Source: Oligoflexia bacterium | GTDB lineage: Bacteria; Bdellovibrionota; Bdellovibrionia; JABDDW01 | NCBI GenBank assembly: GCA_023250675.1 | Contig: JAHFAE010000009.1 | Location: 17,019-53,044 of the forward strand | DNA: 36,026 nucleotides | Reading direction: 5' to 3' | In this document: positions 16,914 to 25,916 of the stretch, in pieces | How positions within the stretch are numbered: the first letter of the stretch is position 1 | How the letters are laid out: every line of letters starts with the position of its first letter | Notes under the pieces: model-generated | Databases searched by the model: none | The model's input: the letters and a program-made list of their open reading frames with translations, nothing else | What the model was told of the DNA's origin: nothing | Position numbers and translations under genes: made by a program

Positions 16914-18065
16914 TCATAGCTGCTTCGTTTTATTCAAATCAAGCCATGGTAATGGATCTAAGCTTTCACTAAAATGCCTAATCTCAATGTATAAACCAGC
17001 ACCTTTGAGACTACCCGTGTCACCTACCTCAGCAATAACTTCATTAGAAGACACATCGTCACCGGATTTCTTATCTAGCTTTGAGTTATGGGCGTACAGA
17101 GTATAATAGTGATCCCCATGGTCGATGATAATAGTCTCGCCGTAACAGTTGATCCATCCAGCAAAAGCAACTTTACCCCAAAAAAGTGACGTCACTTTGC
17201 TGCCGAGAATTGCGCCAAAAAACAGACCTTTGTGAAAAATCTTCGTATTAAATTTGTGGTTTTCGATGATGCCATAATGCTCAGTCACTTCACCTATAAC
17301 GGGGGGCTTTAATATGCCACGTTGCTCAAAAAAAGCTCCTCGGGAAAGATCGGTGGTAACTTGGCTTTCAAGGCCCAACTGCAATAATTTCTCTTCTAAC
17401 TTTCTGCCGGCCTCCCGCCACTCTCGGATGGCTTGAAAGTGCATTTCTCTATCTTTTTCAATCTTAGAAAGAAGATAGAGTTGCTCGCCTTTTTGATCGT
17501 CGTATTTTCTCTTCTCCTCATTTAATAGTTTTTCAAATTTAGCGTAAATTTTCACTTGATGGCGAAGTTTCAGTTGTTGTTTCGCAATGGCAATCAAACC
17601 ATTTCGATAGCTTTCAATAAGTTTTTGATCGCGAACTGCAATAATTTTTAAAAATTTCATATTACGTGAAAACTCGTCTCCGTTCTTGCTAGAAAGTGCA
17701 AGTTCGGCGTACCCACGAATACCCATTTTATACAAGGCCCTGAGTCTTACTCTAAGTAGTTTCTTTTGCTGATCTAATGTAGACTGAAACCTCGCAAGGT
17801 TTTTCGCATGGGTTTCTACTAAAACTTTTGACTTACCCAGTTGGAATCCCAAGTTATCAATGTCAGAACTTACCTTTGATATGTTCTTATTTATTTCATA
17901 GAGATGGCCTAAAATTCCGCGCTTTTTTATTTCGGTCTCTAAGAGCAAGCGATGTTCTTGGTCAATTTTTTCTTTAAGGTCGTCTAGATTAATAGGACTG
18001 GTATTGGCATTGGCCCTCTGAAGAGCGAATGTCAAAAACAAGAGGCTCAAAGCCGCTCGTCTCAT
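16914..18065 (-). CDS. envC: EnvC-like murein hydrolase activator with degenerate LytM (M23) domain
   Basis: In E. coli FtsEX recruits EnvC, which activates cell-wall amidases at the division site. This protein has a signal peptide (residues 1-20, ending near ANA), long coiled coils (25-245) and a C-terminal LytM domain (about 260-380). The M23 zinc ligands are mostly missing: HKGLFF lacks the HxxxD aspartate, and the HxH pair is replaced by LYIEIRH. It is therefore probably an activator, not a peptidase. The open frame reaches an ATG at 18092. I choose ATG 18065, because it gives a clean signal peptide, has GAAGG six bases upstream, and overlaps the ftsX stop by four bases (ATGA). Confidence 0.9.
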   Translation of the reverse strand: MRRAALSLLFLTFALQRANANTSPINLDDLKEKIDQEHRLLLETEIKKRGILGHLYEINKNISKVSSDIDNLGFQLGKSKVLVETHAKNLARFQSTLDQQKKLLRVRLRALYKMGIRGYAELALSSKNGDEFSRNMKFLKIIAVRDQKLIESYRNGLIAIAKQQLKLRHQVKIYAKFEKLLNEEKRKYDDQKGEQLYLLSKIEKDREMHFQAIREWREAGRKLEEKLLQLGLESQVTTDLSRGAFFEQRGILKPPVIGEVTEHYGIIENHKFNTKIFHKGLFFGAILGSKVTSLFWGKVAFAGWINCYGETIIIDHGDHYYTLYAHNSKLDKKSGDDVSSNEVIAEVGDTGSLKGAGLYIEIRHFSESLDPLPWLDLNKTKQL

Positions 18066-18985
18066 GAATGACCTTCGTGAACCGCAGCCCAACCCGTATT
18101 GAGTCTTGCAACACAGACATAACTTCCAGCGGCACCAATAGCCGCGCCCAATACTAGAACGAACACGACGAGATAAAATGGAAAAAATGATAACGTGGAA
18201 AGTGTTGTAGCCGCGCCTAAAACCGAATCCAGAGATTGATAAATCAGTTTATAGGCGATGGCTAATAAAAACAGAGAAACCGCAGCTGCTAAGATCCCTT
18301 GAAACGCTCCTTCTACTATAAAAGGTCGGCGAATTGTTTTTTGAGTAGCCCCAACCAATTCTAAGATTTCAATTTCTTCTCGTCTGACTGTGAGAGACGC
18401 CTGAACGGCATTACTTACGGTAAAAACACAGCCTATTAAAATTATCGTCGTGAAAACCATGGCCATGAGACGAACAATTTTTAGTAAGACAGCGTAGTTT
18501 TTGAGCCATTCTTGACCAAAACTTACGTCTTCAACTCCGCCCCATTTGGAAAATTCTTGGGCCAGCCCTGCTATAAGTTCTGGGGTTTTTTTCTCTTTTG
18601 CAATTTTGATCAAATAACTTGCCGGAAAAGGATTTTCATTATCGCCTTGTATGGCCCGTAAAAAATCAGGACCATAGCTGCTCAAACTTTTTTCAAAAGA
18701 CGCCTGGGCCGCCTCTTTATTTATGTATTGAAATCCTTCAATTGCCCGTTCACTTTGAAACCCCCGCTTGATAGCACCTAGCTGTTCCGCAGATACGGTG
18801 TCTTTCAAATAAACCGTAATTTGAATTTCATCACCCCAGACCGCCAAAAATCTACCAAGGTTGGTGGTAAAAAGCAGAATGCCAAGAATCAGTGAGAAGC
18901 TCAGAGTTAATACACCCGTAGTGGCCGTATTAGTCCAAAAGTGAGATTGCCAACTCCGTAGCAAAACCGATTTAAGTTCGTTCAT
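18062..18985 (-). CDS. ftsX: FtsX, cell-division ABC transporter-like membrane subunit
   Basis: FtsX is the membrane partner of FtsE and carries the ATPase signal across the membrane to EnvC. The 307 residues show an N-terminal cytoplasmic stretch, a first transmembrane helix (about 20-45), a periplasmic domain (about 50-170) with YLKDTVSAEQLGAIK, and three C-terminal helices in the FtsX/MacB-type permease block (VRREEIEILELVGATQKTIR near 210, where the coupling helix lies). The ATG overlaps the ftsE stop by one base (TAATG). Confidence 0.96.
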   Translation of the reverse strand: MNELKSVLLRSWQSHFWTNTATTGVLTLSFSLILGILLFTTNLGRFLAVWGDEIQITVYLKDTVSAEQLGAIKRGFQSERAIEGFQYINKEAAQASFEKSLSSYGPDFLRAIQGDNENPFPASYLIKIAKEKKTPELIAGLAQEFSKWGGVEDVSFGQEWLKNYAVLLKIVRLMAMVFTTIILIGCVFTVSNAVQASLTVRREEIEILELVGATQKTIRRPFIVEGAFQGILAAAVSLFLLAIAYKLIYQSLDSVLGAATTLSTLSFFPFYLVVFVLVLGAAIGAAGSYVCVARLNTGWAAVHEGHS

Positions 18986-19689
18986 TATAGTTCCCTTGCA
19001 GCGACTTCCTGTAACTGGGGGGCCGGTCGATTAAAGCCGTCTGCGATATGTCCTTTTTCAAGGCGTATAACACGACGATTGCCCTTTGATATAAAACTCT
19101 GATTATGTGTTGCCACAAAAACTGTAGTTCCTTGAGCATTAATGCGCGCAAAGAGCTCCATGATTTCATTAGATAGATTCTGGTCTAAATTACCTGTAGG
19201 CTCGTCGGCAATAAGCAGGCCCGGTTTACTCACCAACGCGCGAGCAATAGCTACTCGTTGCTGTTCGCCGCCTGAGAGTTGGTTTGGCCAATAACCACTT
19301 TTGTAACGCAAGCCAACTTGATCGAGCATGTCGTTTACTCGGGCCGTAATCTCTGCGCGCTTCATCCCGAGAACTTCAAGAGGAAGTGCTACGTTTTCAA
19401 AAGAGGTTCGATTTTTCAAAAGTTTGAAATCTTGAAAAACCACTCCAACTTTTCTTCGAACAAAAGGAACCTGATCTGGGGTCACTGTTGAGAGATTTTG
19501 GCCTGCTACGACGACGGTCCCTGAGCTTGGGCGATCATAACATGTGATCAATCGAAACAAAGTTGTTTTCCCTGCACCACTGGGGCCCGTGAGATACACA
19601 AATTCGCCTCTTGCTATTTTCATTGTCAAATTGCTGAGAGCGTGGACCGATTGAGAATAAATTTTGTACACGTGGGATAGTTCGATCAT
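18985..19689 (-). CDS. ftsE: FtsE, cell-division ABC ATPase
   Basis: Cytoplasmic ATPase that works with FtsX to control wall hydrolysis during division. The ABC motifs are complete: Walker [10 protein letters not shown] (36-44), Q-loop VVFQDFKLL, signature [15 protein letters not shown], Walker [13 protein letters not shown], and the switch histidine in VATHN. The 234 residues are slightly longer than E. coli FtsE, with a short C-terminal extension. It follows a small conserved gene by four bases and is coupled to ftsX. No separate promoter is evident directly before it. Confidence 0.97.
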   Translation of the reverse strand: MIELSHVYKIYSQSVHALSNLTMKIARGEFVYLTGPSGAGKTTLFRLITCYDRPSSGTVVVAGQNLSTVTPDQVPFVRRKVGVVFQDFKLLKNRTSFENVALPLEVLGMKRAEITARVNDMLDQVGLRYKSGYWPNQLSGGEQQRVAIARALVSKPGLLIADEPTGNLDQNLSNEIMELFARINAQGTTVFVATHNQSFISKGNRRVIRLEKGHIADGFNRPAPQLQEVAAREL

Positions 19690-19693
19690 TCAT

Positions 19694-19972
19694 CTATTTT
19701 ATGCTGCCAAGAGGAAGAGTACCAGAAACCAATTGGTCTAGAACTTCTTGATGCTGCTCCCTCATGCCCAGACGAACAGCCTGCCGACCTGTTGCATATC
19801 CTGAATCCACAAGCTTTTCGTAGGGAGTTTTAAGACTAACCACGACAGTGCCAGAACTAAAAACTCTCGTCACAACAAAGGGGTTTTGGTCCCCCCAATC
19901 CTCCGTCTGCACGTGGTAGTTAGAACCAGCAAAAACAATGTCGCTATTGAAACATTTTTCCATGGCCGCCAT
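19694..19972 (-). CDS. Small conserved protein with an HVQTED motif, upstream of ftsE
   Basis: About 92 residues, soluble, no signal peptide. The pattern FNSDIVFAGSNYHVQTEDWG followed by a beta-rich stretch and a helical QEVLDQL end resembles small uncharacterised proteins I recall from deltaproteobacterial genomes. No function is known to me. It ends four bases before ftsE, so it is very probably part of the division operon. The start is uncertain: in-frame TTG 19981, ATG 19972 and ATG 19963 are all possible, and none has a good ribosome site. Confidence 0.75.
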   Translation of the reverse strand: MAAMEKCFNSDIVFAGSNYHVQTEDWGDQNPFVVTRVFSSGTVVVSLKTPYEKLVDSGYATGRQAVRLGMREQHQEVLDQLVSGTLPLGSIK

Positions 19973-20032
19973 GGCGTACAATGCTGACCCGAAAGGGCCT
20001 CAAATGTCAAGCTTGTTTTTAGATATAACTAT

Positions 20033-21925
20033 ATGAAACTACTAAGAAAGTATCTGTTAAAGCTATGGTCTAGGAAGCCGATATATAGACTAATGTGGAG
20101 TTATCTTAGACTGGTAAATGTCTGGGCGGCAGCCTGCGTTTACTTTTTGCTCATAAATTATATTGGGATTGCATGCTCTCAACCAGAATCGGGGAGCACT
20201 GCTATTCGCGTGAAGGGTACTTCAAGTTCACTTGAAAATCCCTATTGTTCCACTTCCAATGAATACAGTAATGGTCTTATTGTCTCAGGTAAAGCCCAGT
20301 TCACTATAAGAAATGCAACTCGCAAAGGCTTGGGTGGTGAGTCCGATGGTATTCCTATTAAATTTGCCGAAGTACAAATACTCAACAGTGAAAACAAGGA
20401 AGTACAATGTAGTGAAACAGATGAAACAGGTTCATTTTCTTTTGTCGTTCCAAGAAATCAAAATCTAAAAGTGCTTGTTAATTCGCGCTCCATGAACAAT
20501 AAAGTAAAAGCAAGTATTCTGGATACACCACAAACAAATAAATTTTATTCTATCTCTCAAAATTTTGATTCAAACTCCGGCGCCAATACAATAAATTTAC
20601 CCATGATGACCGCATCAGCAAAAAGCAGTGAAGTGGCGGGCGGCGCATTTAATATCTTATTTAATGTTTTACGAGCCAATGAATCTCTAAGATTTTATAT
20701 TTGCGGTTCAATTTTGACGACCTGTTCTCCCGATTTTGACGTTGCTCCAAAAGTGACGGCTTATTGGAAAGCAGGAATCAACCCCTACATTTATTTCGGT
20801 GGTGACCCGACCGCCGGTTTAAGTTTTTATGTCCCTGGCACAGACAAACTCTATATTTTGGGTGGGATAAATGGCGAGGTGAATAACACAGATACCGATC
20901 ACTTCGACGACTCAGTCATTTCACATGAGTACGGGCATTTTATTGAAGATCATTATTCAAAGAGTGATTCCCCAGGTGGGAGCCATGATGGGGATCATAT
21001 TCTAGATGCCCGGCTAACTTGGAGCGAAGGTTGGGCCGATTTTTTTTCGGCCGCTGTTAGAGGCACAAAGTACTATAGCGATAGTTACGGCAACGAAGAT
21101 GGAATGACGGGGTATTACTTTAACTACGACTTAGATGCAAATGATGACAATCTTGATATTTCTAATGATGAGGGTGAAGGAAATTTCAGAGAATTCGCCA
21201 TTGCCCGAGCCCTATGGGATGGGATTGATCCTCTGCCGCTCCCAAACGCTACTGACCCTGGCACAAATGGATCAGTTTCTCAAGACGACAACAACGACGA
21301 CACGGCTTCGCCTTCTTCTTTCACAACTTATTGGCACTCCTTTAACAAAACTCTATCTTCTTCAAGTTTTCATTTTAGAAATGTCGGATTATTTCTTGAA
21401 TTTATCAACGACACTACTCTAATGAGTTCAACAGCCATGAGTTTTCAAGGAATTAAACCCAGTAGAGCCGATTACGCCCAACCGCTTCCCATTACTATAG
21501 GGTCGGCTTGCCCAATTAAGATTACGGCCAATGATCCACCCCATTGCATGATCGGAAGGACCATTGTTTGCTCTCGGGGAAATCTTCACGCTTGTTGCAG
21601 CAATCAGTTGGCAAGTAATGATTTTTATGACGTCAATGTAGATGGTTCGTTTCATTCTATAGACTTAGATCGAGTCACAGGAACTGCCGAGCTTGATATT
21701 TATCTCTACAAAGATGGCTACACTTTCGGCGATAGCGACGACATGGCCGCCATGGGTTCGTTGGGAACTTCGTTTCCCAAATCAGTCAACGTCGATGGGA
21801 TTCCCCATGGTCATTACATTTTAAACATAAGTGTGTATACAGGAAATGCAATGGAGTATCCGCCCGGAGAAGCAAGTTACCAACTTTATTTCAATGGAAT
21901 AAACGGAACGCAGGTTTGCCCATGA
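20033..21925 (+). CDS. Exported gluzincin-type metalloprotease (HEYGH), family unknown
   Basis: A 630-residue protein with an N-terminal hydrophobic segment (about residues 31-49). It ends in a cysteine, but the lipobox is imperfect (IGIAC), so a normal signal peptide is as likely. Residues 65-190 are a beta-sandwich region (carboxypeptidase-regulatory-like, ETDETGSFSFVVP). The catalytic centre is VISHEYGHFIEDHY near residue 300, with the third ligand in WSEGWADFF about 40 residues later. Asp/Asn-rich loops follow, then a cysteine-rich segment (490-530) and a C-terminal beta domain (540-625) like pre-peptidase domains. No clear ribosome site precedes the ATG; an internal ATG at 20093 is possible. 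It is translationally coupled to the next gene. Confidence 0.8.
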   Translation: MKLLRKYLLKLWSRKPIYRLMWSYLRLVNVWAAACVYFLLINYIGIACSQPESGSTAIRVKGTSSSLENPYCSTSNEYSNGLIVSGKAQFTIRNATRKGLGGESDGIPIKFAEVQILNSENKEVQCSETDETGSFSFVVPRNQNLKVLVNSRSMNNKVKASILDTPQTNKFYSISQNFDSNSGANTINLPMMTASAKSSEVAGGAFNILFNVLRANESLRFYICGSILTTCSPDFDVAPKVTAYWKAGINPYIYFGGDPTAGLSFYVPGTDKLYILGGINGEVNNTDTDHFDDSVISHEYGHFIEDHYSKSDSPGGSHDGDHILDARLTWSEGWADFFSAAVRGTKYYSDSYGNEDGMTGYYFNYDLDANDDNLDISNDEGEGNFREFAIARALWDGIDPLPLPNATDPGTNGSVSQDDNNDDTASPSSFTTYWHSFNKTLSSSSFHFRNVGLFLEFINDTTLMSSTAMSFQGIKPSRADYAQPLPITIGSACPIKITANDPPHCMIGRTIVCSRGNLHACCSNQLASNDFYDVNVDGSFHSIDLDRVTGTAELDIYLYKDGYTFGDSDDMAAMGSLGTSFPKSVNVDGIPHGHYILNISVYTGNAMEYPPGEASYQLYFNGINGTQVCP

Positions 21926-22521
21926 AAAATTTGTTTTTGCTGATATTTTTCTTGATGCCATTGACTTACTTAGTGTTACGACCTGCATTTATTCATCAAT
22001 CTAATAAAAATATTCTAGATTTGGATGTTACAGAGCAAACTCAAATTCTTTTTGGAGCACCAAAGATAAATGGTCAGAGAAGTTTGGCGAAAGCATACCC
22101 GAACTCGCTTTCTATGACCATTCTTAGCGATATTCCTACCCCCATAACAAAGGACCAAATTTTTACTCTTAAAGTTACCATTTCGTCGGGTAATGAAATT
22201 TCAAACTTGCAACTAAGGTGGAGTATTCCTCCAGAACTTGAGATCATCGGCGGCCCCACGGGGACAGTTTTGTCTGTGGCGGCTGACCAATCAGTTGATG
22301 AATTCATCACGTTGAAAGCCACTTCCGAAGCCAATGCAAGAATTTTTGCTGAGGCAGGTTACATGCGAGATAAAGACCGCAACAACAAATTTAAACACGG
22401 AACCATGGTACAATTTGACACAAATAGTGCCTCCCTAGAACCCATTTTCAGGCGTCCCTTTCATAGACCCAACCGAGAGCGCAACAAAACTCACGGTGGA
22501 AACGAAAAAATCTACGAGTAG
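21922..22521 (+). CDS. Exported small beta-domain protein coupled to the protease gene
   Basis: About 199 residues. An N-terminal hydrophobic signal or anchor (residues 3-22) is followed by a segment of about 60 residues without features and then an immunoglobulin-like beta domain (FTLKVTISSGNEISNLQLRW to IFAEAGY). The C-terminus is basic and low in complexity (FRRPFHRPNRERNKTHGG). I recognise no family. The chosen ATG overlaps the protease stop by four bases (ATGA) with AGG seven bases upstream; a TTG two codons earlier is also in frame. The tight coupling suggests it is a partner of the protease, such as an inhibitor, chaperone or anchor. Confidence 0.75.
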   Translation: MKNLFLLIFFLMPLTYLVLRPAFIHQSNKNILDLDVTEQTQILFGAPKINGQRSLAKAYPNSLSMTILSDIPTPITKDQIFTLKVTISSGNEISNLQLRWSIPPELEIIGGPTGTVLSVAADQSVDEFITLKATSEANARIFAEAGYMRDKDRNNKFKHGTMVQFDTNSASLEPIFRRPFHRPNRERNKTHGGNEKIYE

Positions 22522-22565
22522 AGATTTCGTTGCTTAACGCCCAAAACAATAGTTAACTTTTCTTT

Positions 22566-23144
22566 ATGACAAATGAACTCGCAGCTACCTTGACCGATGT
22601 GCTTCTTGCTTGGGCCACGTTTGTCATGGGTCTTACGGTGGGTAAAAGAAAATCTCTTTACACTTGGTCGGCATTTTTTCTTATGCTCGGGCTAGCAGCT
22701 GGGTTGGGAGCCATTTTTCACGGCACTTCAAAATTTCACACGCCTGAATTCTGGGTCCTCGTTTCCTGTACCAGTACGGCTAGCAGCTTTTTGTTTTTAG
22801 CAGCCTGTCTTTGCGTCTACCGGCCTGAATGGTTCTTTCTAAGTTGGCTCTGGCCCGCTTTCGGATTAGCAGGAATTTTATTAGGCGGAATCCTAGCCCC
22901 CATGCCTTTTTGGTATATTTCAGTGGTCACGGGAATTATCACTTTTTTCTCAACAGTGCTCATTAAGTCTTCACCATCTAAAGAATCCCGAAACTTGATC
23001 TACGCTGGGATAATCGCAACCATGCTTGGTCTTGTGGCCCAAAAGATAACCAATTTTGATGGAATTTGTAGCCACAACTCGCTGTTTCACCTCTTACAGT
23101 TAGCTGGCAATTTTTTGTTTTGGCTAGGCGCTAAGCGAATATGA
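22566..23144 (+). CDS. Seven-helix membrane protein (DUF6962-like)
   Basis: A 192-residue protein with about seven transmembrane helices and very short loops. Conserved-looking polar residues sit in the membrane: GAIFHG near residue 50, and CSHNSLFHLLQLAGNFLFW near the C-terminus. This H-x4-H-x2-Q arrangement resembles small membrane proteins of the DUF6962 type, and more distantly the ceramidase/PAQR hydrolase-like fold. The hydrolase idea is inference. The stop overlaps the start of the phosphodiesterase gene by four bases, so the two probably act together, possibly on membrane lipids. Confidence 0.65.
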   Translation: MTNELAATLTDVLLAWATFVMGLTVGKRKSLYTWSAFFLMLGLAAGLGAIFHGTSKFHTPEFWVLVSCTSTASSFLFLAACLCVYRPEWFFLSWLWPAFGLAGILLGGILAPMPFWYISVVTGIITFFSTVLIKSSPSKESRNLIYAGIIATMLGLVAQKITNFDGICSHNSLFHLLQLAGNFLFWLGAKRI

Positions 23145-23941
23145 GTTATGTTGAAAAAGGAAGATTTGAAGTCATCGCCCATCGCGGTGGTAGCCAAGAA
23201 ATGCCTGAAAATACTCATGCCGCGTTTGATCATGCGGCAAACCTTTCGCCCCATGTCAGTATAGAACTTGATATTCACTTATCTAGAGACGACGAACTCG
23301 TTATTATTCATGACGCAACTTTAGAACGAACAACAAATGGTCATGGCAAAATTAAAGATTTAGATTTTTTGGAAATTTCTAAATTCGACGGTGGTTATTT
23401 TTTTACTCAAGACGGTGGAAAATCTTTTCCCTTCAGAGGGGGCAAAGTCAAAATAATAAGACTTGTGGACGTGCTCACAAGTTATAAAAATATGCGGGTC
23501 AGTATTGACATAAAATTTCCCCATGACCCCATGGCTGAAAAACTGATAAAGACGATAAAGTCTACGAATGCTTGGAATCGCGTTATCATAGGCTCTGAAC
23601 ACCACAGTATATTGGCTGAAATTAGAAAAATGGCGCCCGAACTTTGCACGGGTTTTTCAAAAAGAGAAATCTTACGAGCCTTGATTGCAGAAAAAAGTCG
23701 ATTTCGCTTTCTCACTCCAAAGTCTCCCAAGGTCATTCAGATTCCCATTCGACATAGTGGACTTAAGGTCTATTCCCAACTGTTTCTAAATTCTTTTCAC
23801 CAAATCCAAAAATTTATGCATATTTGGACTATAAATGATGAAGCTACGATGCGTTATTTGATTCAGGCTGGTATTGACGGTATCGTGACTGACGCGCCAA
23901 GTCTTCTACTCAGAGTTGCTCAAGAGCTTAAAAAGATTTAG
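23141..23941 (+). CDS. Glycerophosphodiester phosphodiesterase (GDPD)
   Basis: Enzyme of the GDPD family, a TIM barrel that splits glycerophosphodiesters such as glycerophosphocholine into glycerol-3-phosphate and an alcohol. Motifs are intact: IAHRGGSQEMPENT (residues 12-25), IELDIHLSRDDELVIIHD with the Glu-Asp metal ligands and second histidine (43-60), and the C-terminal WTINDEATMRYLIQAGIDGIVTD. No signal peptide is present, so it is cytoplasmic, unlike E. coli GlpQ. It is coupled to the upstream membrane protein (ATGA overlap). Confidence 0.92.
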   Translation: MSYVEKGRFEVIAHRGGSQEMPENTHAAFDHAANLSPHVSIELDIHLSRDDELVIIHDATLERTTNGHGKIKDLDFLEISKFDGGYFFTQDGGKSFPFRGGKVKIIRLVDVLTSYKNMRVSIDIKFPHDPMAEKLIKTIKSTNAWNRVIIGSEHHSILAEIRKMAPELCTGFSKREILRALIAEKSRFRFLTPKSPKVIQIPIRHSGLKVYSQLFLNSFHQIQKFMHIWTINDEATMRYLIQAGIDGIVTDAPSLLLRVAQELKKI

Positions 23942-23981
23942 CTTAGTTGAGAACTGTAATTGTAAATTTAAGGAGCAATAC

Positions 23982-24716
23982 ATGGGAACACTTGCCTACG
24001 CGGCAAACCAAACATCAATTAAAGTAGCCATGAAGTTCGGTGTTTGGGATTTAATCTGGAATTCAGGAGCAGTAGTCAAATTTGTTCTATTAATATTGTT
24101 AGGATTTTCGGTTTTAAGTTGGGCCATCATTCTTTCAAAAAATATTCAATTGGCGAGACTTGACTCAACCAACTTAAAATTTCTAGATTTATTTTGGAAA
24201 GCGAAGAGTCTGGACGGAATTTCAGAAGTAATAAACAGGTACGATGCAAGCCCCCTTGCCCAAGTTTTTCGTGCTGGATACACCGAGCTACAACGAATTG
24301 CCGAAAGTAGCTCGCGAGACAAAACCGAAACTTCGGCCTTAGAACTGAGCAGCCTTGAAAATGTACAAAGAGCCCTTAGAAAGGCCAGTGATAGTGAAGT
24401 CGCTCGAATTGAAGGACGCACAAGTTTTCTAGCCACGGTGGGAACCACATCTCCATTTATTGGATTATTTGGCACCGTATGGGGAATCATGTCTGCATTC
24501 CAAAATATAGGCAATACGGGTGCGGCCTCTTTAGCTGTGGTAGCCCCTGGGATTTCAGAGGCCCTTATCACGACCGCAGTGGGCCTCGCCGCGGCCATAC
24601 CAGCCGTTGTGGGGTACAATCATTTTGTCGGTAAATTTAGAAAACAAGATTTAGAGATAAATAATTTCTCTGCAGACTTTCTTAATATCGTAAAAAGAAA
24701 CTTCTTTAAGGGCTAA
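23982..24716 (+). CDS. tolQ: TolQ, proton-channel subunit of the Tol-Pal system
   Basis: TolQ and TolR form the proton-driven motor that powers TolA for outer-membrane constriction during division. Three transmembrane helices are seen (about residues 25-48, 145-170 and 185-212). The family core GTTSPFIGLFGTVWGIMSAF and the following SEALITTAVGLAAAIPAVVGYN are clear. The open frame reaches an ATG at 23916 inside the previous gene. ATG 23982 has AGGAG six bases upstream and is the right start (244 residues). ExbB is an alternative name, but tolR, tolA and tolB follow. Confidence 0.94.
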   Translation: MGTLAYAANQTSIKVAMKFGVWDLIWNSGAVVKFVLLILLGFSVLSWAIILSKNIQLARLDSTNLKFLDLFWKAKSLDGISEVINRYDASPLAQVFRAGYTELQRIAESSSRDKTETSALELSSLENVQRALRKASDSEVARIEGRTSFLATVGTTSPFIGLFGTVWGIMSAFQNIGNTGAASLAVVAPGISEALITTAVGLAAAIPAVVGYNHFVGKFRKQDLEINNFSADFLNIVKRNFFKG

Positions 24717-24722
24717 TCGAAA

Positions 24723-25154
24723 ATGGGCATGAGTTCTGGCGCAAGTGACATTCGATCAAGAACAACTTTGAGTGAAATCAATGTCACTCCCCTTGTCGAT
24801 GTCATGCTTGTTCTCCTCATTATTTTTATGGTGACGGCCCCCATGCTTCAACAAGGTCTTGATGTTCAGTTGCCCGAAACCGCAAACACGGGTCTCACCG
24901 TCAAAGAAGACCCATTTGTTTTAACCATTAGGGTGGGGGAAAGAATTTTCATTGATAAACAAGAATTTAGCCTTGCTAAATTACGAAGTAAGCTCGCAGC
25001 GATTTTTGAAAATAGACAAGACAAGCAAATTTATATACAAGCCGATAAGGCTGTATCCTATGGTTTTGTGGCCGCCGCCATGGGAGAAATTAAAGCTGCC
25101 GGCATTAACGGTATAGGTCTTGTCACTTTACCAGGGCAGAATCGTTTGAAATGA
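24723..25154 (+). CDS. tolR: TolR, Tol-Pal motor subunit
   Basis: A 143-residue ExbD/TolR-family protein with one transmembrane helix (about 21-42). The motif INVTPLVDVMLVLLIIFMVT contains the proton-carrying aspartate in the helix. The periplasmic C-terminal domain (60-140) is typical. It starts six bases after tolQ and its stop overlaps the tolA-like start by four bases. Confidence 0.95.
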   Translation: MGMSSGASDIRSRTTLSEINVTPLVDVMLVLLIIFMVTAPMLQQGLDVQLPETANTGLTVKEDPFVLTIRVGERIFIDKQEFSLAKLRSKLAAIFENRQDKQIYIQADKAVSYGFVAAAMGEIKAAGINGIGLVTLPGQNRLK

Positions 25155-25903
25155 AAACAAACCTTCTCACCGTTCCAGCAAATTTAAGCGAACCTGAAAT
25201 TTTTAAAAAGATGCTGGTCACAAGTTTTGTTTTTCATGTGATTTTATTTTTGGCATTTGCATTTAAAACTCTCATCTTACCAAATGAATCGCTCACATTA
25301 GATCCGGCTATAAGAGTAGACTTGGTGGCTCTTCCAGATAAAGTGGCAAAGCTTCCACCACCTCCTACTCCTGCAAAACCACAAGAAAAGGCAATAGAGT
25401 CAAAAATTAAAAAAAATGAACCCATAGTACTACACCCCAAACATGAAGTTAAAGAAAGTGCCATAGACAAAATCAGAAAAATGCAAAAAATGGAGCAACT
25501 CGAAAACGACGTTCGCCGGCAAGAGGCAAAGGAGAGAGCCGCCAGGCAAGCCAAAGCTCGTGAAATCTTACTTAAAGGTAACTCAGTTAGTCCCGGCTCG
25601 GCACTGCACGGTTTAGCAAAAGCAGAATTCAACGAGTATCTTGTTCAAATTCATCAAAAAGTAAAAGAAAACTGGAATCTCCCTGAGTGGCTGCAAAATG
25701 AAAAATTGAAAGCCACAGTTATCGTCTATATGGATTACCGGGGAGTTGTAATCAGGAGATTACTTGAAAAGTCTTCTGGGGATTCTCGCTTTGATGACTA
25801 CGTCATAAAGGCAGTAGATGATTCTTCACCTTTCCCCGCACCGCCGTCAAAGTTCGTCGATTTAGTAAGGGTGGATGGGATTGTATTAGGATTTCCACAA
25901 TGA
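25151..25903 (+). CDS. tolA: TolA-like protein with TonB-type C-terminal domain
   Basis: Energy-transducing protein spanning the periplasm. One transmembrane helix (about residues 22-40) is followed by a proline-rich stretch (VAKLPPPPTPAKPQ), a charged helical region rich in Lys, Glu and Ala (85-145), and a C-terminal TolA/TonB domain (about 155-250: YLVQIHQKVKENWNLPEW to RFDDYVIKAVDDSSPFPAPP). At 250 residues it is much shorter than E. coli TolA (421), mostly in the helical stalk. The position between tolR and tolB makes TolA the best name, TonB being the alternative. Confidence 0.85.
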   Translation: MKTNLLTVPANLSEPEIFKKMLVTSFVFHVILFLAFAFKTLILPNESLTLDPAIRVDLVALPDKVAKLPPPPTPAKPQEKAIESKIKKNEPIVLHPKHEVKESAIDKIRKMQKMEQLENDVRRQEAKERAARQAKAREILLKGNSVSPGSALHGLAKAEFNEYLVQIHQKVKENWNLPEWLQNEKLKATVIVYMDYRGVVIRRLLEKSSGDSRFDDYVIKAVDDSSPFPAPPSKFVDLVRVDGIVLGFPQ

Positions 25904-25916
25904 GAGGGCCATGGGC

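Noticed and set aside
16914-18065. Active M23 endopeptidase
   Set aside because: The zinc-ligand motifs HxxxD and HxH are not present, and the ftsEX context points to an EnvC-type activator.
24146-24619. 157-codon open frame antisense to tolQ
   Set aside because: Fully inside a conserved gene on the other strand, with no ribosome site and no recognisable product.
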